A stretch of 64,000 nucleotides of DNA from a virus. Shown piece by piece: positions 33,707 to 43,047 of this stretch. The DNA lies in the IMG/VR virus record IMGVR_UViG_3300025645_000047, positions 1-64,000 of that record. One strand, written 5' to 3'. Within the stretch, counting starts at the first letter, position 1; every line of letters starts with the position of its first letter. The position numbers and the translations under genes are program-made. A model generated the notes under the pieces. It was given only the letters and a program-made list of their open reading frames with translations. It was not told the origin of the DNA and made no database searches.

Positions 33707-34687
33707 ATGAAAGAAAAAGATGCGAGAATATTTGTCACATCAGTATCTAATGCTTCTAAAAGGTTAGAGTATTATGGTGATGCACAAATAGAAGGAATAA
33801 CTTTACTTAAGTTAATATATAAGTATGCAAGTTATTGTACAACATATAAGCAGCTACAACGCCTTAACTCTATGGTTTCAACACTACAGACCACTGATCA
33901 TTTAATATGCATGGAGTATCAAGCACTTCCTGCTTACAATGTGCCTTTAAGCGGAACAGGAGAAGTAGTGATAGGTGCAGGAAGCCCTAATCAGCCTCCT
34001 ACACTTGGAGATATATCAATAACTCTTCTTGAAGGAATAACTGCGTTTGGATTTGCAGATGTAGTGTTGTATGAAAATTATGTAGATGATGCTGGTGGTT
34101 CTCCATCAGGCTTTGTAATAAAAACACTTCCTGCTAACGGAGGATTATATTATGGTAATGAGATAGTAACTTTAAATACTATATTGCCTATTTCTGCTTT
34201 CTTAATATTTGAAAGATATCCAGATGGAATATCAGGAGTGGATGATGCATATGTAACTACGTTTACATTTTCAGCATTTGATGACAACACACAACTTCCA
34301 CTTGAATCTAACATAGCAACAGTAACAGTCAATGTAGACGCATTAGGAGTAACAAATGAACCAGCAACAGTGGGAGATAGAGCACAGTATTCAGACAACA
34401 GAGCTACAACAGTATTTACAGTAGCTGATTTTACAGTTAATGCAATAGCACCATACTTTGATCCAGAAGGAAATGATCTTGATGCAATTCGTATTGATGA
34501 GGTGTCAGACGCTAACACTGGAGTTTATTATTTCTTTGATGCTGAAGTAACTGTAGGACAAGTTATAACCAATGCAGAAATAGCTGCAGGTGCTTTTTAT
34601 CACGTTGCAGCAGATCAGAATGAAATATCAACAGACACGTTTGAGGCAAGTGTAAGAGACACTGGCTCTATGATATGGGTAAGTTAA
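33707..34687 (+). CDS. surface protein: helical anchor plus cadherin-like repeats
   Basis: The 326-residue protein has a helical N-terminus (1-70) with an ASKRLEYYGDAQIEGITLLKLI stretch in pieces. Two repeats of the cadherin-like type follow, with the motifs YFDPEGNDLDAI, GVYYF and VTVGQVITNAEIA in the second. The repeats are related to those at 19712 and 34706, but here they are fused to an anchor. It starts one base after the upstream stop. Probably a virion decoration attached through the N-terminal helix. Confidence 0.55.
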   Translation: MKEKDARIFVTSVSNASKRLEYYGDAQIEGITLLKLIYKYASYCTTYKQLQRLNSMVSTLQTTDHLICMEYQALPAYNVPLSGTGEVVIGAGSPNQPPTLGDISITLLEGITAFGFADVVLYENYVDDAGGSPSGFVIKTLPANGGLYYGNEIVTLNTILPISAFLIFERYPDGISGVDDAYVTTFTFSAFDDNTQLPLESNIATVTVNVDALGVTNEPATVGDRAQYSDNRATTVFTVADFTVNAIAPYFDPEGNDLDAIRIDEVSDANTGVYYFFDAEVTVGQVITNAEIAAGAFYHVAADQNEISTDTFEASVRDTGSMIWVS

Positions 34688-34705
34688 TTTAAAACAAATA
34701 AAATA

Positions 34706-35446
34706 ATGTTATATACACTAACTAATGGTGGGCTTCAAAATGGTAGGCCCACCGCAATAGGATCAGTTTCAATAGGAATGAGCTCTGTACAAACTCATGT
34801 ATTTACTGTTGCTAATTTTACAACAGAGACATCTCCTGCTTATTCTGACCCTGAAAATGATCCATTAGCATACATAAAAATATTAAGTCTACCAGACACA
34901 GGAACTTTAGCTGTACAGGGTATTATATCTCAAGCAGTTACTGTTGGAACTCTTATTCAAGTAGGAGTTATCACATCAGGAAATTTTGTATACATAGCCA
35001 CAGGTGTTGAAAGCTATACTAGTACTTGGAACTTTGATGCTGCTGATACGGGATCTAATTCACTTAGTGGATTAAATTCAGGTACTGTAGCAATGGCTGT
35101 AATAGGAGTGGCTAATGAAAAGCCATCTCTTGTTGGAGACAATACTATAGCAAAAAATTACTCAGAGTCACACGTGTTTAGCTTAGCAGATTTTACAAGT
35201 AATACTACGCCAGCTTACACTGACCCGGAAGGTGATTTACCACAAGCTGTAAAGATATTAAGCATCCCTTCAAATGGATCTCTTCAGTTTAATGGTTCTA
35301 ACGTAATAGTTAACCAGATAATAAAAGCCAATGAAGTTGACTTAGGTTATTTGGTATACGTGCCTAACCTGGCCACCACTACAGTTCAAACTTTAACTTT
35401 TAACTTTGCAGTATCTGATGTAGGATCTGGAGAATTTACAGAATAA
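34706..35446 (+). CDS. tandem cadherin-like repeat protein (paralog of 19712)
   Basis: The 246-residue protein has exactly the same length as the protein at 19712 and the same two-repeat layout. The motifs AYSDPENDPLAYI, LPDTGTL, AYTDPEGDLPQAV and IPSNGSL occur at the matching places. It ends with VSDVGSGEFTE, comparable with the ISDAGSGEYRG end of its paralog. The next gene starts two bases after its stop. Likely a surface decoration, duplicated with its neighbour. Confidence 0.6.
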   Translation: MLYTLTNGGLQNGRPTAIGSVSIGMSSVQTHVFTVANFTTETSPAYSDPENDPLAYIKILSLPDTGTLAVQGIISQAVTVGTLIQVGVITSGNFVYIATGVESYTSTWNFDAADTGSNSLSGLNSGTVAMAVIGVANEKPSLVGDNTIAKNYSESHVFSLADFTSNTTPAYTDPEGDLPQAVKILSIPSNGSLQFNGSNVIVNQIIKANEVDLGYLVYVPNLATTTVQTLTFNFAVSDVGSGEFTE

Positions 35447-35447
35447 T

Positions 35448-35834
35448 ATGGGAGTAATGACATTGTTTATTGGAGAAGAATATATAGTAGGAACTGGACA
35501 GCATGGTGATATAGATACGGTAATAAGTACTGTGTCTGTATGCGAAGGAGTATGGAGTCTTCAAGTTGTTTGTACCTCATCATTGTGGGTTGAGTTTGAT
35601 TTGTCAGATGCATTTTGCACTGTGACAAGAGCAGATAATGATCCTTTTGTGAATGGAGAAACACTTACTGGAAACAGAGAATACATTATATCTATCACTG
35701 GCTTTCAATCATTTGCTGGTCAACAAAATACTACTGAGTCACAAGTAGTGTGTACTGTAAAGAATACTGAACTTGGAGCAGAGATAAACTCTTCAGAAAT
35801 GACTAGGCTTCATGCTAGTTTAAATTGTAATTAA
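35448..35834 (+). CDS. small beta-rich partner of the cadherin-like protein
   Basis: The 128-residue protein is beta-rich and contains four cysteines. It directly follows the cadherin-like gene at 34706, as the gene at 20452 follows the cadherin-like gene at 19712. Sequence resemblance to the N-terminal 130 residues of that protein is weak. The fibre-tip domain is missing here. A second part of a duplicated two-gene surface cassette is the best reading; the function is unknown. Confidence 0.45.
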   Translation: MGVMTLFIGEEYIVGTGQHGDIDTVISTVSVCEGVWSLQVVCTSSLWVEFDLSDAFCTVTRADNDPFVNGETLTGNREYIISITGFQSFAGQQNTTESQVVCTVKNTELGAEINSSEMTRLHASLNCN

Positions 35835-35837
35835 TAA

Positions 35838-35865
35838 AGGTGTATCACTTGTTTGTGATATGCCT
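35838..35865 (+). terminator. hairpin, probable terminator without T-run
   Basis: An 11-base stem (35838-35848 with 35855-35865, two G-T pairs) closes a six-base loop. It lies three bases after the stop of 35448 and two bases before the TTGAC of the next promoter. No T-run follows directly, so termination may be partial. Confidence 0.5.
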
Positions 35866-35867
35866 AC

Positions 35868-35898
35868 TTGACTTCTCTATTTAATTTTTATATATTTG
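35868..35898 (+). promoter_or_regulatory. host-type promoter, leaderless start
   Basis: TTGAC at 35868-35872 and TATATTTG at 35891-35898 are 23 bp apart start to start, a textbook Bacteroidota promoter. The ATG at 35903 is five bases after the box, about where transcription should begin. Confidence 0.7.
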
Positions 35899-35902
35899 TT
35901 AC

Positions 35903-36943
35903 ATGGAAGATAAAATTATTAAAGACTTTTTACTGAGCAAAAGAGGATACCTCAAAAAAGGAAATGTAACAATCCAAGCTGCACTGGCAAAAAAATATGG
36001 GATGGCATTTCATACAGATGACATTAGAAGCTGCAAGAAGGCAGTCAAGAAATCACTTAAGAAAATAAGAAACCTTGATGTAATTACAGAAGACTTTAGA
36101 GAGAATATACAAAGAGTAGAGGCCATGGTTTTTACTCCAATTAAAAAAGCTCCTAAGGTAGCATTAAGTACAAACATAGCACCGGATATTGCAGATCAAG
36201 AAGGAATGCATATACTAATGGGATGTAATCATGTTCCATTTCATCATAAAAGATTACATGATGGAATAAGAAAGATGATGCTTGATCATTCAGATAAGAT
36301 CGTAGGCTTTCATCTAATGGGTGATTTTGCAGACATTAATACTTTGTCATCACATGACAAAGGAAGGTTCACTGCGGTGCCTGGATTAACTCTTGACGAT
36401 GAGTATGCAGCTTGTAATGATGAGCTAGATATGTTTGCTCAAGCAATGAGTCCAAATGTATGGAAAACATATTTATATGGTAACCATGAAGACAGACATA
36501 ATAGATGGATGTCTAATATGGATAATGCTAAAACACCATTAACTGCTCCTAGAGAAGGTATGGATTTAGTAGAAAGAGGTTACCATGTTAAAAACAAATG
36601 GTCACAAGATTACTTTACACTTGGTAATGATTTTGAGATTTTTCACGGAATTTACTTTAGCATACATAATGCTAAGGCTCACCTAGACAAACTAAGAACA
36701 TCTTGTGCTTATGTACATACTCATAGAATCCAGAACTACCGTGAAGGAAGGATGGCCGCCTTTAATATTGGTGCGTGTGCAGACTTTACGACCTCAGCCT
36801 TTAATTATGCCACGAGACCAATGAAGGCTCAATGGGCTAATGGTTTTGCTATTAACATGATTGACCATAAAGGTAATTCAAACATAACACAAATTAATGT
36901 AAATCCTGACGGAAGATTTTGGTTCGGAGGAATACGTTACTAA
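35903..36943 (+). CDS. calcineurin-like metallophosphoesterase
   Basis: The 346-residue protein has an N-terminal helical, HTH-like region (1-60). A phosphoesterase domain follows, with GDFAD (140-144), GNHED (193-197), HG (248-249) and VHTHR (271-275). The first metal motif, normally DxH, reads Cys-Asn-His (108-110) before VPFH, so the metal-binding Asp is replaced by Cys. Such enzymes cleave phosphodiesters of nucleotides or nucleic acids with two metal ions. It leads the operon of tail-ring and muzzle genes and has its own promoter. Substrate unknown; activity may be altered by the Cys. Confidence 0.85.
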   Translation: MEDKIIKDFLLSKRGYLKKGNVTIQAALAKKYGMAFHTDDIRSCKKAVKKSLKKIRNLDVITEDFRENIQRVEAMVFTPIKKAPKVALSTNIAPDIADQEGMHILMGCNHVPFHHKRLHDGIRKMMLDHSDKIVGFHLMGDFADINTLSSHDKGRFTAVPGLTLDDEYAACNDELDMFAQAMSPNVWKTYLYGNHEDRHNRWMSNMDNAKTPLTAPREGMDLVERGYHVKNKWSQDYFTLGNDFEIFHGIYFSIHNAKAHLDKLRTSCAYVHTHRIQNYREGRMAAFNIGACADFTTSAFNYATRPMKAQWANGFAINMIDHKGNSNITQINVNPDGRFWFGGIRY

Positions 36944-36953
36944 TAAATAACAA

Positions 36954-37676
36954 ATGGTTAAAAGAGAGCTTATATATACAATATTTGAAAAGCTAAACAT
37001 CAACAGTGACGACACACATGTTACTGAAGAATTAGTTAGCTCACTTATTGATACAAAGAGAGCAATGTTGTTAAAGCAGCAATATGCAAAGAATGCTTGG
37101 CACATGCCAATTGAAATTAAGCAAGAGCTTTGCCTAGATTTAGAACTCGTTAACAATGTTAGTGGGTATTCTTGTGCTGGAAAGGTACTCTCTACTAAAC
37201 TGGAACTACCTAGGTCTATTAAGATTAAAGGTAAAGAAGGTCCATTAATAGTAAGGAAAGAAGATGGAGGAGAAATAGCAATAAACATTGTGCCAATAGA
37301 AAGGGTTCCATTCTTATTCTCTAATAAATTTACGCAACATTTAATATACTGTGCAGTTGATTATAATGGAAAGTTATTTTTAATGTCTAATGACAACAAG
37401 ATTAAGTTTTTAAAAAGCATAAAAGTAACTGATGTATTTGAGCAACCAGATATTGCAAGACAACTTACTTGTACTTATGATAACACTGTAGAGGTGTGGG
37501 ACGCTGACTATCCTGTAGAGTCAGCAATGTCAGATGTAATTGTACAAATGGTAGTACAAGATTTAACTAGGTCTCTTCAAGTACCTGCAGATGTTACTAA
37601 TAACGCTTCTGATGACAGAGAGGAGCAAGCACTTCCACAATATGCAAGAAGACCACAACGACAAAGAAGAAGATAA
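36954..37676 (+). CDS. tail ring protein 2 (R2) candidate
   Basis: The 240-residue protein begins VKRELIYTIFEKLNINSDDT and continues with DTKRAMLLKQQYAKNAWHMPIEIKQELCLDLELV in pieces (about 32-65). This is the pattern of the crAss-like structural ring proteins. The end (225-240) is highly basic and rich in Arg and Gln. It is ten bases downstream of the phosphoesterase gene and overlaps the next gene by 35 bases. It would be part of the ring stack between portal and muzzle. Confidence 0.6.
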   Translation: MVKRELIYTIFEKLNINSDDTHVTEELVSSLIDTKRAMLLKQQYAKNAWHMPIEIKQELCLDLELVNNVSGYSCAGKVLSTKLELPRSIKIKGKEGPLIVRKEDGGEIAINIVPIERVPFLFSNKFTQHLIYCAVDYNGKLFLMSNDNKIKFLKSIKVTDVFEQPDIARQLTCTYDNTVEVWDADYPVESAMSDVIVQMVVQDLTRSLQVPADVTNNASDDREEQALPQYARRPQRQRRR

Positions 37677-38169
37677 AAGAAACCATAAGATAAAGACTGA
37701 CTATGGTAGCGGTGATTACTACAAGCACTTTATAAAAGAGACTGGAGCAACACACATATCAAGAGCAATGTTTGGATCAATAATCCGAGAATTCAATACT
37801 CATATAAGAGATAGAATTTCTACTAGAGGTGCTGAATATATTCTTCCCCAACGAGTAGGAAAGATTGAACTAAGGAAGGTAAAGACTGAAGTTAAGATAG
37901 ATGAGGATGGTATTATTATAAACAACCTTCCAGTAAATTGGAAAGCAACAAGAGAGTTGTGGGCTGAAAACTCAAAGGCGAAGGAAAGGAAAGTAAAGAT
38001 TAGGTATACTAACGAGCATACTGATGGTCACACTTTTAGAATATATTACAGAAAGTCAAAAGCTAACTTTAAAAATAAAAGCATCTACAAGATGCAATTT
38101 AATAGAACTATGAAGCGTCAGTTGTCTGCATCTATATTTGCAGGAAAGATTGATGCTTTCTTAAATTAA
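37642..38169 (+). CDS. conserved crAss-like structural-region protein
   Basis: The 175-residue protein starts at ATG 37642 inside the end of the R2 gene; a longer in-frame start at 37591 is less likely. It contains DYYKHFIKETGATHISRAMF and IIREFNTHIRD. Near 85-125 lie LPVNWKATRELWAEN and KVKIRYTNEHTDGHTFRIYYRK. I recognise this YYKHF...W..T..LW...NxHTxxxxFR pattern from crAss-like phages, where the role is unknown. It is very basic. It sits between two ring genes, so a structural or DNA-related role in the tail is possible. Confidence 0.6.
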   Translation: MQEDHNDKEEDKRNHKIKTDYGSGDYYKHFIKETGATHISRAMFGSIIREFNTHIRDRISTRGAEYILPQRVGKIELRKVKTEVKIDEDGIIINNLPVNWKATRELWAENSKAKERKVKIRYTNEHTDGHTFRIYYRKSKANFKNKSIYKMQFNRTMKRQLSASIFAGKIDAFLN

Positions 38170-38174
38170 ACAAT

Positions 38175-38885
38175 ATGGCAAGCACAGGGAATTTAGTTAG
38201 CATCAAAATGATTGCTGATAGGTTATTTCAAAATCCTTTGATGAAGGATCTTAATTATGAATTTATTGTGGATAATGCAATTGAAGTTCTTAGAATACTA
38301 GATGCTCCGGCAATTTATGTAACAAGAAGAGAAGCTATCAATGTAGAAAACTTTAGAGCACTTAAGCCTATTGACATGGTAAAGGTTGAAGGAATAGTAA
38401 GAACTGACAGAAATGGCCACCCGGAAACATTAAGCCACAGTGAAGATATATCACAAGAATTCTTTCATGTTGGAAATAAACTACCATCAAGAGATGACGG
38501 CACATATACATTAAACAGTAAGTACGTTAATGTAAACTTTGAAAAAGGAGTAATCAATGTAATATACAAAGCTATTGCAACTGATGAGGAGTGCTATCCA
38601 TTAATACTTGACAACGCAATCTTATTAAGATGTGTGCAAAGTTATATTAAATGGAAATGGTTTGACATCATGAACGATATGGATATGATATCAAATCAAA
38701 AGCTAAGCAAAGCTGAGATTGATTATTGTTTTAATGTTGCTCAAGCTGATGCAAATCTTAAGCTTCCAAGCATAGATGAGATGGAGTCTTTAACAAATAT
38801 GATAACCCAAATACTACCAAGTAGAACTGAATTCAAAAGAAGATTTGAATTTCTAGGTGCTCAAGAGTATACAAGAATACACTAA
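38175..38885 (+). CDS. tail ring / tubular protein (R3) candidate
   Basis: The 236-residue protein starts NLVSIKMIADRLFQNPLMKDLNYEFIVDNAIEVLRIL (residues 6-42, in pieces) and has a RALKPIDMVKVEGIVRT segment. This is the pattern of the crAss-like ring or tail tubular protein similar in position to podovirus gatekeepers. The C-terminal part is helical. It is six bases from the preceding gene and one base before the muzzle gene, which begins at ATG 38887. Confidence 0.65.
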   Translation: MASTGNLVSIKMIADRLFQNPLMKDLNYEFIVDNAIEVLRILDAPAIYVTRREAINVENFRALKPIDMVKVEGIVRTDRNGHPETLSHSEDISQEFFHVGNKLPSRDDGTYTLNSKYVNVNFEKGVINVIYKAIATDEECYPLILDNAILLRCVQSYIKWKWFDIMNDMDMISNQKLSKAEIDYCFNVAQADANLKLPSIDEMESLTNMITQILPSRTEFKRRFEFLGAQEYTRIH

Positions 38886-38886
38886 T

Positions 38887-41800
38887 ATGATAAAGCAACA
38901 CGAGGGAAAGTACTTAGGAATGAGCAAGGATGTCGCAAGTGACTTGCAAATTGATAAGTATTTTGATGCAAAGAATATACGTATTATTGCAACTGATCAA
39001 AAAAGTTCTTTTGCACTTACTAATGAAGTAGGTAATGAACTTATTTTTTCTATTCCCATACCTGAATTAAACTTACTAACTACTAGTATAGATTATGTTG
39101 TTTCAAATCAGTTTGCAGCAAATCAAACTAAAAAACTTTTTTACTCTACATCAACTGGACTTGATGGTGCTACACCTCCAAGGTGTGAGATAGAGAGAAC
39201 GTATCAGGGACTAACTTCTGGAACCCAAGTAATCATAGGTACAAAAGAACTTAGGAACTCAGCGTTAATTATATCAACTGATAACAATGGGTTTGATTGT
39301 TTTTGGGAAGTGACCAACTTAAATGGAAGTCAATTTGAACTTGAATTGTTGTACATGGGTGACTTAGACTTATCTACTCAAAATTTAGTTCAGATATTAT
39401 ATAACTATGAGAATTCAGTTATAGAAAAAGTGTATTTTGTTGATGGCATACATCAAATAAGATTCATGAATATTCGTCAAAGTATTGATAATGGAGATTC
39501 AAGAAACCTAATTGACGTTAGCCCTAATGCACTTGATGTAGTAGGTACGTTTGATTTATCTCAACCATCAATTGAAGGAATTGTTTCTGGTGGTACTCAT
39601 ACTTCAGGTAAGATACAGTATGCTTATGGACTCTATGTTCTTAATGGTGCTCAAACAACTATATCACCTGTGTCTGAATTAGTATCAATTGATAAAGGTC
39701 CAGGAGAAGGAGGAGGAGATGTGAACGAAGTGTTAGGAAGATCTGTTAGAATAAAGATTCCTAATCTTGACAATCAATTTAGTCACGTAAAAATATATTC
39801 TATAAAGTATACATCTCTTGACCAGTTGCCAGAAGTAAAAATTGTAGCTGACAAAGAGATTGATGATTTTGAAGAATTCTCATTTACTGATGACAACTCT
39901 TCTTTAGAAGGAATATCATTAGAAGCTTTCTTATTCCTAGGCTCAGCACCTATTATACCACAGCACATCGTAACTAAAGACAATAGATTATTTCCTATAA
40001 ACATTAAAGAGGTGCCATTTGACATTGACTTAGATACAAGGGCCTATTCATTTGATGATCAACAACAAGCCTTTGTTATAGATTCCCCATACGTTGATGA
40101 CAACTTAGAGCTTCAAGGAAATACTCAGGATGCATCAAATTTTCTTTTATCAAGATCTCTTGATTCAATTAATGCAGATTATGGTGCACAAAAATATCAA
40201 AGCGATGGAATTACTTTAGGTGCTACAGGTCTTTACACAGAAGTAGAAATAATACAAAATACTGATCTTACAGAGTCACAGATAGATGAACTCCAGTTTT
40301 TTAAAGATAGAGAACTATACAGGATAGGTATTAAGTTTTACAACAGAAGAGGACAAAGCTCAGAGCCTTCTTGGATAATGGATTTAAGAGCACCTGGAGA
40401 ATCAAACTTATTTGGAAAATATAGTCAACTAAAAGTTACACTAACACCAGAATTCTATACATGGCTAAACACATCTTCTAATTTTGCATCAGAAGATGAA
40501 AAGCCAGTTGGGTATAAGATATTAAGGGCTGACAGAAAACTAAGTGATCAGACAATACATTCTCAAGGAATGATAAATCCAATGATTGCAAACTGGTTGT
40601 CTAATGACAAGCCACAGAGTAAGCCTGATTGGAAAGAAATAGTTAATGGAGGTGGATCAAACAAAGTAGACATACTTCCTTCGATGACAAGGATGTTTCA
40701 AAATATAGTTCCATTTAATGCATGTGAAGATTACTTACCATTAGTAGTAGATAACTTAGGTGGTGGTAATATATTAGGTCAAGGAACATTTAGAGAAGGA
40801 TTCTATGCAAATAATACTGAAGATAATTTAGCAATGAATTTTCAGCACAGCAGAATGATGCAGTATTTTAGCCCAGAAGTTTCATTTAGAAATAATGTTA
40901 TTGATGCTAGTTATATATTAAATATTGTTGGACTAGAAAGACAATCAGAGATAGAATGCTGGTCAACAGAGACAAATCCAATTAGTGCAGTATCTTCAAC
41001 AGAAGTTATATTTAGAAATGGAATAAACATAGACTCTCCTGGGGTTGATTCTAGTGAAGTTTTTTCAGGAAGTGCAACTAATCTAGATGATTATGGTTTC
41101 TTTGGCCCAGCTAACGATGATACAGCAGCTACTACTCACCAAGTATATAGAGAGTTTTTGTCAGACTTTGCTCCTGCTTCAGGTCCTCTTGAGAATAGAC
41201 AGTGGGAAGTTTATGGATCTCCTGAAATTACACAAGAAGGTGCAGACTTTAAAGAGTATAATGGTAATCCAAAGTTAAGATACTCAAACAATTTAAAGAC
41301 AATGAAGGTTGACAACTTCACTGGAGATGATGGACCAAACAATGATTCTGATGTAAGAATAAAAGGATGTAACACCATTGGTGCAAAGTGTATTACTTTT
41401 GCTTTAGGTGCTGCTGATTTAGAATTAGATCAGAGACCTAGTATTGAACAAATACATCAACAGGCACAAACAGTTTCAGGTGTAACAAATAATATTGCTA
41501 ATGATGGAGTTTTAATTGCTGAATTTGTAAGACCAGAATACTTGTTGTATACTGGAGGGTTTTATGGCGGAATGTCTAGTGAAGCTAAAGGAGTGTCAAG
41601 CTATATAGAAATAGGATCTTATACAGGGATAGATCAAAACACAGTTACAATAGAATCTCCTGGAGATACTTTTGTAAACGTCTTTAAATTTGCAAAAATG
41701 ACAAAGGCTGACTTAGAAATTCAAAGTCAAGATTATAACATAATGTCAGAAATAGTTTCTGTAAGACTTGAGACAACAGTTGATCTTAAAAATAGAAATG

Positions 41801-42993
41801 ACTTATCTTTAATTAATTGGGACAATAGATGGCAACCAAGAATGGAAGAGTACAACAACTACAATACTGTATACTCTCAACAGCCAACATTAATAAAATC
41901 TGTAGACACCGGAACTAAGCTTAAAAAGATTAAAGAGTTTGATGCAAGGTTAGTAGCTTCAAAAGAAAAGATACCTGGAGAATTCATTGATAGTTGGACA
42001 GACTTTTTAGAAAATGAAGTGATGGATCTTGATGGAAAGTACGGACCAATTAATGCAGTCGTAAACTTAAAGGATGAAATATTTTGTCTTCAAGATACTG
42101 CTGTTGCACAAATATCTATAAACCCTAGAGTTCAAATACAAGGAAATGATGGCTTATCTTTAGAGTTAGGTACCGGAGGAGTTCTTAATGATTACTCTTA
42201 TAGAACAACAACTGTTGGTTGCTTAAACAAATTTGGAGTAGTAACATCAGAGATGGCATTCTATTTTATTGATGTAATTAACCGGGGCATAATGACTTTT
42301 GATGGACAAAAGATTGGTAGGTTAACAGACTCTAAAGGACTTCACTACGAGATGTTAGAAAGAATGAATTACGAAGAGTTAATAAAAGATAATGCTGTAT
42401 TAGGAACAGGTGTTTCACTTGGTTACAATCCTGTAAATGCAGATGTGTACTTTACATTCTTACAACCAGGAGATAACTTTACGTTAGGATTTAACGAAAA
42501 GATGTCAGAGTTTGTTTCTTTTTATGATTACACTCCTGCTTGGTATATAAACAAAGGATCTGTATTAATTAGTACAAACCCAAATAGTGTTTCATTATGG
42601 GAGCACTTTAAAGGTAAGCCTAATTACTTTTATGGAACTCATTATCCTAGTAGTGTTACATTACATGTTGCACCAGCAGGAAATGAAATCATACTTAACA
42701 ATGCAGGATACAAGATGGAACTTGTAGATGAATCTACAGGATTAGAAATCCCAAACAAAGGATTAACTGGAGTAAGAGTCTATAATGACTATCAAGATTC
42801 AGGACTAGTTGACTTACAATTAAGAAAGAATGTGTTTAAAAGGTTTAGAAACTGGAAGATTAATTTCCCAAGACAAGCTGGCTCTAGAGATAGAGTACGC
42901 AGTGCATGGGGCTTTGCTGAGTTTGTCTTTGAAAACACGGATGGTAACAAATTAACCTTACATAACATATCAATATTTTACACACAGTATTAA
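38887..42993 (+). CDS. muzzle / tail stabilisation protein (crAss-like)
   Basis: The 1368-residue protein starts at ATG 38887, one base after the upstream stop; an in-frame start at 38857 inside the R3 gene is rejected. The N-terminal part has KYLGMSKDVASDLQIDKYFDAKNIRI in pieces. The long body is beta-rich and resembles the crAss-like stabilisation or muzzle protein. This protein closes the short tail and forms its distal tube. Towards the end, LRKNVFKRFRNWKINFPRQ and RVRSAWGF are typical of this family. Size and position directly after the ring genes agree. Confidence 0.75.
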   Translation: MIKQHEGKYLGMSKDVASDLQIDKYFDAKNIRIIATDQKSSFALTNEVGNELIFSIPIPELNLLTTSIDYVVSNQFAANQTKKLFYSTSTGLDGATPPRCEIERTYQGLTSGTQVIIGTKELRNSALIISTDNNGFDCFWEVTNLNGSQFELELLYMGDLDLSTQNLVQILYNYENSVIEKVYFVDGIHQIRFMNIRQSIDNGDSRNLIDVSPNALDVVGTFDLSQPSIEGIVSGGTHTSGKIQYAYGLYVLNGAQTTISPVSELVSIDKGPGEGGGDVNEVLGRSVRIKIPNLDNQFSHVKIYSIKYTSLDQLPEVKIVADKEIDDFEEFSFTDDNSSLEGISLEAFLFLGSAPIIPQHIVTKDNRLFPINIKEVPFDIDLDTRAYSFDDQQQAFVIDSPYVDDNLELQGNTQDASNFLLSRSLDSINADYGAQKYQSDGITLGATGLYTEVEIIQNTDLTESQIDELQFFKDRELYRIGIKFYNRRGQSSEPSWIMDLRAPGESNLFGKYSQLKVTLTPEFYTWLNTSSNFASEDEKPVGYKILRADRKLSDQTIHSQGMINPMIANWLSNDKPQSKPDWKEIVNGGGSNKVDILPSMTRMFQNIVPFNACEDYLPLVVDNLGGGNILGQGTFREGFYANNTEDNLAMNFQHSRMMQYFSPEVSFRNNVIDASYILNIVGLERQSEIECWSTETNPISAVSSTEVIFRNGINIDSPGVDSSEVFSGSATNLDDYGFFGPANDDTAATTHQVYREFLSDFAPASGPLENRQWEVYGSPEITQEGADFKEYNGNPKLRYSNNLKTMKVDNFTGDDGPNNDSDVRIKGCNTIGAKCITFALGAADLELDQRPSIEQIHQQAQTVSGVTNNIANDGVLIAEFVRPEYLLYTGGFYGGMSSEAKGVSSYIEIGSYTGIDQNTVTIESPGDTFVNVFKFAKMTKADLEIQSQDYNIMSEIVSVRLETTVDLKNRNDLSLINWDNRWQPRMEEYNNYNTVYSQQPTLIKSVDTGTKLKKIKEFDARLVASKEKIPGEFIDSWTDFLENEVMDLDGKYGPINAVVNLKDEIFCLQDTAVAQISINPRVQIQGNDGLSLELGTGGVLNDYSYRTTTVGCLNKFGVVTSEMAFYFIDVINRGIMTFDGQKIGRLTDSKGLHYEMLERMNYEELIKDNAVLGTGVSLGYNPVNADVYFTFLQPGDNFTLGFNEKMSEFVSFYDYTPAWYINKGSVLISTNPNSVSLWEHFKGKPNYFYGTHYPSSVTLHVAPAGNEIILNNAGYKMELVDESTGLEIPNKGLTGVRVYNDYQDSGLVDLQLRKNVFKRFRNWKINFPRQAGSRDRVRSAWGFAEFVFENTDGNKLTLHNISIFYTQY

Positions 42994-43012
42994 TTCTGTA
43001 TGATACCAAATA

Positions 43013-43043
43013 TTGACAACAGAGTATAGATAACTTATATTTG
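43013..43043 (+). promoter_or_regulatory. host-type promoter, leaderless start
   Basis: TTGAC at 43013-43017 and TATATTTG at 43036-43043 are 23 bp apart start to start. The ATG at 43048 is five bases after the box, exactly as at 35898/35903. It should drive the murein hydrolase, adhesin, cargo and polymerase genes. Confidence 0.7.
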
Positions 43044-43047
43044 CATT

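Noticed and set aside
37591-37641. Longer start for the conserved basic protein
   Set aside because: It would overlap the R2 gene by 86 bases; ATG 37642 is sufficient for the conserved part.
38857-38886. Longer start for the muzzle gene
   Set aside because: It overlaps the R3 gene end, while ATG 38887 follows the R3 stop after one base.
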